A DNA stretch of 64,000 nucleotides from Bacteroidota bacterium. GTDB lineage: Bacteria; Bacteroidota; Bacteroidia; AKYH767-A; 2013-40CM-41-45. The position numbers were made by a program, and so were the translations under genes. How positions within the stretch are numbered: position 1 is the stretch's first letter; every line of letters begins with the position of its first letter. Where the stretch lies: NCBI GenBank assembly GCA_016720935.1, contig JADKJP010000007.1, forward strand, positions 620,001 to 684,000. Direction: 5' to 3'. Below the pieces are notes generated by a model. It was not told the origin of the DNA, ran no database searches, and saw nothing but the letters and a program-made list of their open reading frames with translations. Positions 61,001 to 64,000 of the stretch are shown here, piece after piece.

Positions 61001-62926
61001 CTTCTTGTTTCTCACTTCGCTAATTACGCCGGTGGAGCAACTTCTGGTTTCACACTGAATTTCCCGGGTGTAACCCCACTTAATATCGGAGCGCCTAACG
61101 TTCAGTACTGGAGACCGGATGCCGGAAGTACTACCTGGGCACCTGCGCCACTTTCGACTAACTGGGATCCTTCCTGTATTACCACTATGGGTACATGTGC
61201 AGGCGGACCATCTACATGTGTTATCCAGGGCGGACCAAATCAACCTACCATCACAGCCAATACAAGTGTGAAAAATCTTGTCATTAATGCAGGTGCAACG
61301 CTGACCATTAATCCTGGAATTACACTTTCAATTTGTGGTGACCTTACCAATAATGGTACACTGGTTTGCGGTAACGGTTCAACAATCCAGTTCATCGGAA
61401 ATGCTGTCCAGCAGATGTCCGGAAATTTCACAGGAACAAGTGCCCTCTGGAATTTAACCATGAGTAAATCTGGGGGAACACTTACACCAAACAATAACGT
61501 AGAAATGCGTGGAAACTTCCTGTTGAATACAGCAGCTCCAACCGGTCAATGGATTCCAAATGCTAAATACTTCAAAGTTGCAGGAAACTGGACCAATAAC
61601 GGAGGTACGACTACGCATGCTGTAGCAACCGGAAGTACGTATGAATTCAATGGAGCAGCTGCACAGACATATACCAATCTTGTAAGCAACATTGATCTCT
61701 ACAATGTTAAAATGAATCAAAGTCCGGCTTCCACATTGACACTTACTGTCGGCGGATTTAATGATATGAACGTTTTGGATTCCTTGATTTTCACTTCCGG
61801 TAAAATTGTGACCGGTGTACAAAAGGTATATCATAAAACAAATACCTCACCCGGACTGGTTACGATCGGTAACGCCAACAGTTATGTTATCGGAAATTTA
61901 CGTCGCGCACTGAATACAGGCTTGCAAACATGGAATTTCCCACTTGGAAGTACGTCTTTCTATAACCTGGCAGAAATACAATATACCGCCAGCCCGGTTA
62001 CCGCATACGATCTTACCGGAACCTTTACACTCACAAGTCCATGGGCTCCTGTAGTAGGTCCTACGGCCACAGAATGTGTAATCAACACTTATGACGCGTT
62101 ACAATTGTTTGATCAGGGCTACTGGACCTTCAACTCGAGTGTGGGAGTTGGAACAGGAACATACACTATGCGTCTGCACAATAATGGAGAAACCAACAAC
62201 ACCGGTATGGGTTGGACTGTTTCTAAATACATAGCCGGTGCATGGTCATTGCAAGGTTCATGTTTTATTCCTTCCACTCCGACAAATACACAACGTACAG
62301 GAATGTCCGGATTCAATACTGATTTCTCTACTGCTCAATCACAACAACCACTTCCAATTGAATTGATCAGCTTTACAGCTGAACCTGATGGAGAAGGCGT
62401 TCTATGCAATTGGGCAACCGCCTCTGAATCGAACAACGCGTATTTTGAAATCCTCAGAAGTTACAATGGGGAATCCTTTGAAATTGTAAACGCGAATAAT
62501 CCAATCCCGGGTTGTGGTGCCGGAGTTTGTAACGAAACCCGTTTCTACTCTTACCTCGATAAAGATCATTGTGAAGGCATTCAGTATTACAAACTCCGCC
62601 AGGTAGATATCGATGGTAATTACAGTACCAGCAAACCTGTCGCTGTAAATTGTAAAGGCAAAATTGATGAACTCACCTTGTATCCAAACCCTGCATACAG
62701 TGAACTCACCTTCACCTTCTTTGAACCGGCTGATGGTCAGATCTCAGTTGAATTCGTAGATGTTCTTGGCAAAGTGGTGAAATCTGAATCCGTTAAGGTT
62801 CAAAAAGGCATCAACACTATAAAGAGTGGGTTGGAAGATCTTGCCGGTGGTATTTATTATCTCAAAATCAAACGGGATGGCAATACTCAGGAAATCACCA
62901 GACAAGCTAAATTCCTCAAGAAATAA
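58025..62926 (+). CDS. Giant secreted multi-domain protein with T9SS sorting domain
   Basis: A 1633-residue surface protein. Signal peptide MKINFTRNLFVLTLALFSSCFSAMA; then a beta-sandwich (about 30-240), and four or five repeats of about 130 residues built on PVNDSCNAPTAL / PPNDACANPP / PANDLCSGAVPL followed by VWYSFT or VWFTMT, YTGACG and YFVRV-type strands. This is the pattern of pre-peptidase C-terminal-like carbohydrate or protein binding domains. A second part (about 1080-1480) has GATLTINPGITLSICGDLTN, as in adhesins, and the end LTLYPNPAYSELTFTF ... ITRQAKFLKK is a type A sorting domain. It probably serves adhesion or gliding at the cell surface. A strong terminator follows. Confidence 0.85.
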   Translation: MKINFTRNLFVLTLALFSSCFSAMALPGIQYNLTASTAAFTTIGAPATTATQGTPIGANVDESLIGPISPTGFAVNFGGIRYTSFYISSNGFISFQNPGGALPTNDISTAPSTLIAPMWDDLKTSATGRVAWIYSFGTLTVEWFNVLWGSNAAAASMNFQAKVVTASGNILFAYQQAAGAVDVSISGGASIGISGYCTGDYYSQNNSAVQTAGVSWGKSVLFNTVSTKTTTNQLFTWAPVAGNPVNDSCNAPTALAFNPGAITTLNNQTLVMSKQITMAAVNPPKPAAWPATTYSNDVWYSFTKPVGITSFELLINNTCPSTFTTQMAVYTGACGAFTLVSADDASNGGSPGNPYLFISGRPCNVTETFFVRVESDQDNWVGNFSIQLRPPGTTCATANDITCWFYDPANPSVGSYSTNVAPTAWLMNNAGFNNNFDTNNVAPRNLATSGSDYLFAFTPTASGCYDISLFNTQANTNPGIFIYTACPTAGSLVAYNIGAGGSAININSLTLGVGFTYYFLIDNDTAAAASTNFGFSISPSAFGAPPNDACANPPTSTVITPITGSSCTGAVNYTVACATPTPAATYTNPGCAGFVDGVTGDVWFTMTSVSTQPHSISVQPGSTGTSATDLGMAVYTGNCGALTTMIGCDDNSAGANMPALTVVPPAAGTVYYVRVWSNTGATPGTFRICAISGCTPANDLCSGAVPLTLGVSATYQTNICSSGTGASDTGPASCWDAGSLNTVWYTVTTSATGTSLKIRTRLRSMTDSQIALYSGACGGLVQVACNDNFTLCSSGGGRNSDLNVTGLLPNTTYYIRVDGRGAATGTFDIMAIDGASTFPPIPDQDCDLATPVCTANTTVADPGFTGSGNICDLQGGTCLFSNEASGVWYTFSTTSTGPGSLLQFTITPNNGFSDYDFEIWETTGMGSYCSLIQTNPTSGTFPFRSCNYSAVGTSGLNTIAGTTSVSQTGAVSGGWNSAYILNATAGTVQTFVLLVSHFANYAGGATSGFTLNFPGVTPLNIGAPNVQYWRPDAGSTTWAPAPLSTNWDPSCITTMGTCAGGPSTCVIQGGPNQPTITANTSVKNLVINAGATLTINPGITLSICGDLTNNGTLVCGNGSTIQFIGNAVQQMSGNFTGTSALWNLTMSKSGGTLTPNNNVEMRGNFLLNTAAPTGQWIPNAKYFKVAGNWTNNGGTTTHAVATGSTYEFNGAAAQTYTNLVSNIDLYNVKMNQSPASTLTLTVGGFNDMNVLDSLIFTSGKIVTGVQKVYHKTNTSPGLVTIGNANSYVIGNLRRALNTGLQTWNFPLGSTSFYNLAEIQYTASPVTAYDLTGTFTLTSPWAPVVGPTATECVINTYDALQLFDQGYWTFNSSVGVGTGTYTMRLHNNGETNNTGMGWTVSKYIAGAWSLQGSCFIPSTPTNTQRTGMSGFNTDFSTAQSQQPLPIELISFTAEPDGEGVLCNWATASESNNAYFEILRSYNGESFEIVNANNPIPGCGAGVCNETRFYSYLDKDHCEGIQYYKLRQVDIDGNYSTSKPVAVNCKGKIDELTLYPNPAYSELTFTFFEPADGQISVEFVDVLGKVVKSESVKVQKGINTIKSGLEDLAGGIYYLKIKRDGNTQEITRQAKFLKK

Positions 62927-62984
62927 GAACAAATGAAATTGGCAGGGAAAAACTTCCTGCCTTCTTCAAAAACAACTGATTATT

Positions 62985-63020
62985 AACCGCTTGGACAGGT
63001 TGTCCAAGCGGTTTTTTTTT
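62985..63020 (+). terminator. Rho-independent terminator after the giant T9SS gene
   Basis: AACCGCTTGGACA (62985-62997) and TGTCCAAGCGGTT (63001-63013) with a GGT loop, then a run of T. A second small hairpin GGCAGG/CCTGCC (62941-62961) precedes it. Confidence 0.9.
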
Positions 63021-63098
63021 GTTTACTATACATACTTTTGAACCACAAAATCAATTCCCCGCCACTCAGAGGAATCACCAAAGCCTCACCATTTTTTC

Positions 63099-63106
63099 TA
63101 TCTTTG
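63099..63106 (+). promoter_or_regulatory. Candidate -7 box of yidC
   Basis: TATCTTTG matches TAnnTTTG exactly and lies 22 bases before the yidC ATG, giving a short leader. A -33 TTTG is not evident. Confidence 0.45.
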
Positions 63107-63128
63107 CCCTCCGTTTTTAAAATCCCTC

Positions 63129-64000
63129 ATGGACAAAAATTCCATTATTGGTCTTTCGATTATAGGCCTGCTGATCGTTGGTTATTCTATTTATACGCAA
63201 CCAAGCAAGGAAGAACTTGCAGCGGCTAAACACAAGCAGGATTCCATCGCGGCTCTTCAGCAAGTAGTTCAGGCAACACATGATTCAATCAAAGCGGTGC
63301 AGATTCCTGCACAAAATGTACCTGATTCATCAGTTGCAATTCCGAATGATTCCCTGATCGCTTCACAGGAAAAACAGCAATTTGGAGAATTCTACCAGGC
63401 AGCAACCGGAACGGAGCAAATACTGACTTTAGAGAACTCAAAAATTAAAGTGGAAGTATCTTCCAGGGGAGGAAGAATTCATGCAATTGAATTGAAAGAT
63501 TATAAATCCTGGGAAGGTAAACCTGTGCGTCTGTTTTCCTCCGACTCCAGTGTTTTTAGCCTTACACTTTCAGCTCAGAATCGTATCATCAATACATCTG
63601 AATTATTTTTTCAGGCCTCCGGTAGTACAGGAAATAAGAAAAGTGTCACCATGCGACTACCTGCCGGTGATAATAAATACATTGAATATGTTTATTCTCT
63701 TGAAGAAGATTCCTACCTCGTCGATTACAAAATAAATGTCGTCGGCCTGCAGGATATCATTTCTCAAAATGCGGGTTACATCAACCTCGACTGGAAAGAC
63801 CAACTTGCCCGTGAGGAACAAAGTCTCGAAAGCGAACGACAGGCTTCAACTGTTTATTATCGTTTTGCAGAGGAAGACGTGGATTTCATCAGCTATACCA
63901 AAGATGAAAAACAATCACTGAAAACAAAAGTAAAATGGATTTCATTCAAACAACATTTCTTCAATGTAACCCTCATCGCGGAAAACTCATTCGACTCACC
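63129..64000 (+). CDS. yidC: Membrane protein insertase YidC, 5' part
   Basis: The frame from ATG 63129 is open to the end of the window (about 290 codons of a protein usually about 600 long). The N-terminal membrane helix is NSIIGLSIIGLLIVGYSIYT, followed by a coiled, Gln-rich linker. Then comes the periplasmic domain of YidC with LENSKIKVEVSSRGGRIHAIELKDYKSW, KSVTMRLPAGDNKYIEYVYSL and VKWISFKQHFF, all typical blocks of the Bacteroidota protein. YidC inserts and folds inner-membrane proteins alone or with SecYEG. The conserved five-helix core lies outside the window. Position after pyrG agrees with the usual Bacteroidota order. Confidence 0.92.
   Translation, partial: MDKNSIIGLSIIGLLIVGYSIYTQPSKEELAAAKHKQDSIAALQQVVQATHDSIKAVQIPAQNVPDSSVAIPNDSLIASQEKQQFGEFYQAATGTEQILTLENSKIKVEVSSRGGRIHAIELKDYKSWEGKPVRLFSSDSSVFSLTLSAQNRIINTSELFFQASGSTGNKKSVTMRLPAGDNKYIEYVYSLEEDSYLVDYKINVVGLQDIISQNAGYINLDWKDQLAREEQSLESERQASTVYYRFAEEDVDFISYTKDEKQSLKTKVKWISFKQHFFNVTLIAENSFDS

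Overview
The window comes from a member of the Bacteroidota, an environmental Sphingobacteriales/Chitinophagales/Flavobacteriales-like lineage that I cannot place further. The evidence is the many secreted proteins ending in type IX secretion (T9SS) sorting domains, the TonB-dependent receptors with an N-terminal carboxypeptidase-regulatory-like domain, TAnnTTTG-type -7 boxes, DUF5606, and the pyrG/yidC and HsdR_N/holA neighbourhoods. The left half is visibly richer in A+T than the right half.

Region 1 (1 to about 32 kb) is an array of gene cassettes of the integron type. One or two genes, almost all on the + strand, sit between imperfect inverted repeats of about 90-150 bp that start with a YAAC-like core and end with a GTTR-like core. 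In at least nine units the first 8-16 bases of the cassette are complementary to the bases just before its own terminal YAAC core. That is expected if each cassette circularises through an attC site. The sites fall into several sequence families, and no integrase gene lies in the window. The cassettes carry an NDH-2 (frameshifted), a membrane protein, McrBC, a lipoprotein plus a small membrane protein, a Ser/Thr kinase with TPRs, a long prokaryotic Argonaute, a seven-repeat Kelch-like T9SS protein and several unknown genes. Three near-identical 461-bp cassettes hold no recognisable gene, only a strong hairpin and a promoter-like motif. Two stretches carry genes in the opposite orientation: a TPR histidine kinase with its LuxR-type regulator, and a large T9SS protein.

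From about 24.8 kb rightwards the sites decay into remnants among lipoproteins, a SIMPL-domain protein, an outer-membrane barrel, a SRPBCC protein, a VIT transporter, a DUF3830 protein, a frameshifted GNAT enzyme and a DUF1624 acyltransferase-like protein. Cassette polarity and this decay both suggest that the integrase, if present, lies left of position 1.

Region 2 (33.8-64 kb) is ordinary chromosome. It holds a LytS/LytTR two-component pair next to a TonB-dependent receptor, a hybrid histidine kinase with Hpt domain, an M3 peptidase with DUF5606, a T9SS subtilase, HsdR_N / AMP nucleosidase / holA / EVE protein, a second TonB-dependent receptor, a PAP2 phosphatase, CTP synthase, two T9SS proteins and the 5' part of yidC. 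Rho-independent-type hairpins separate several of these units.
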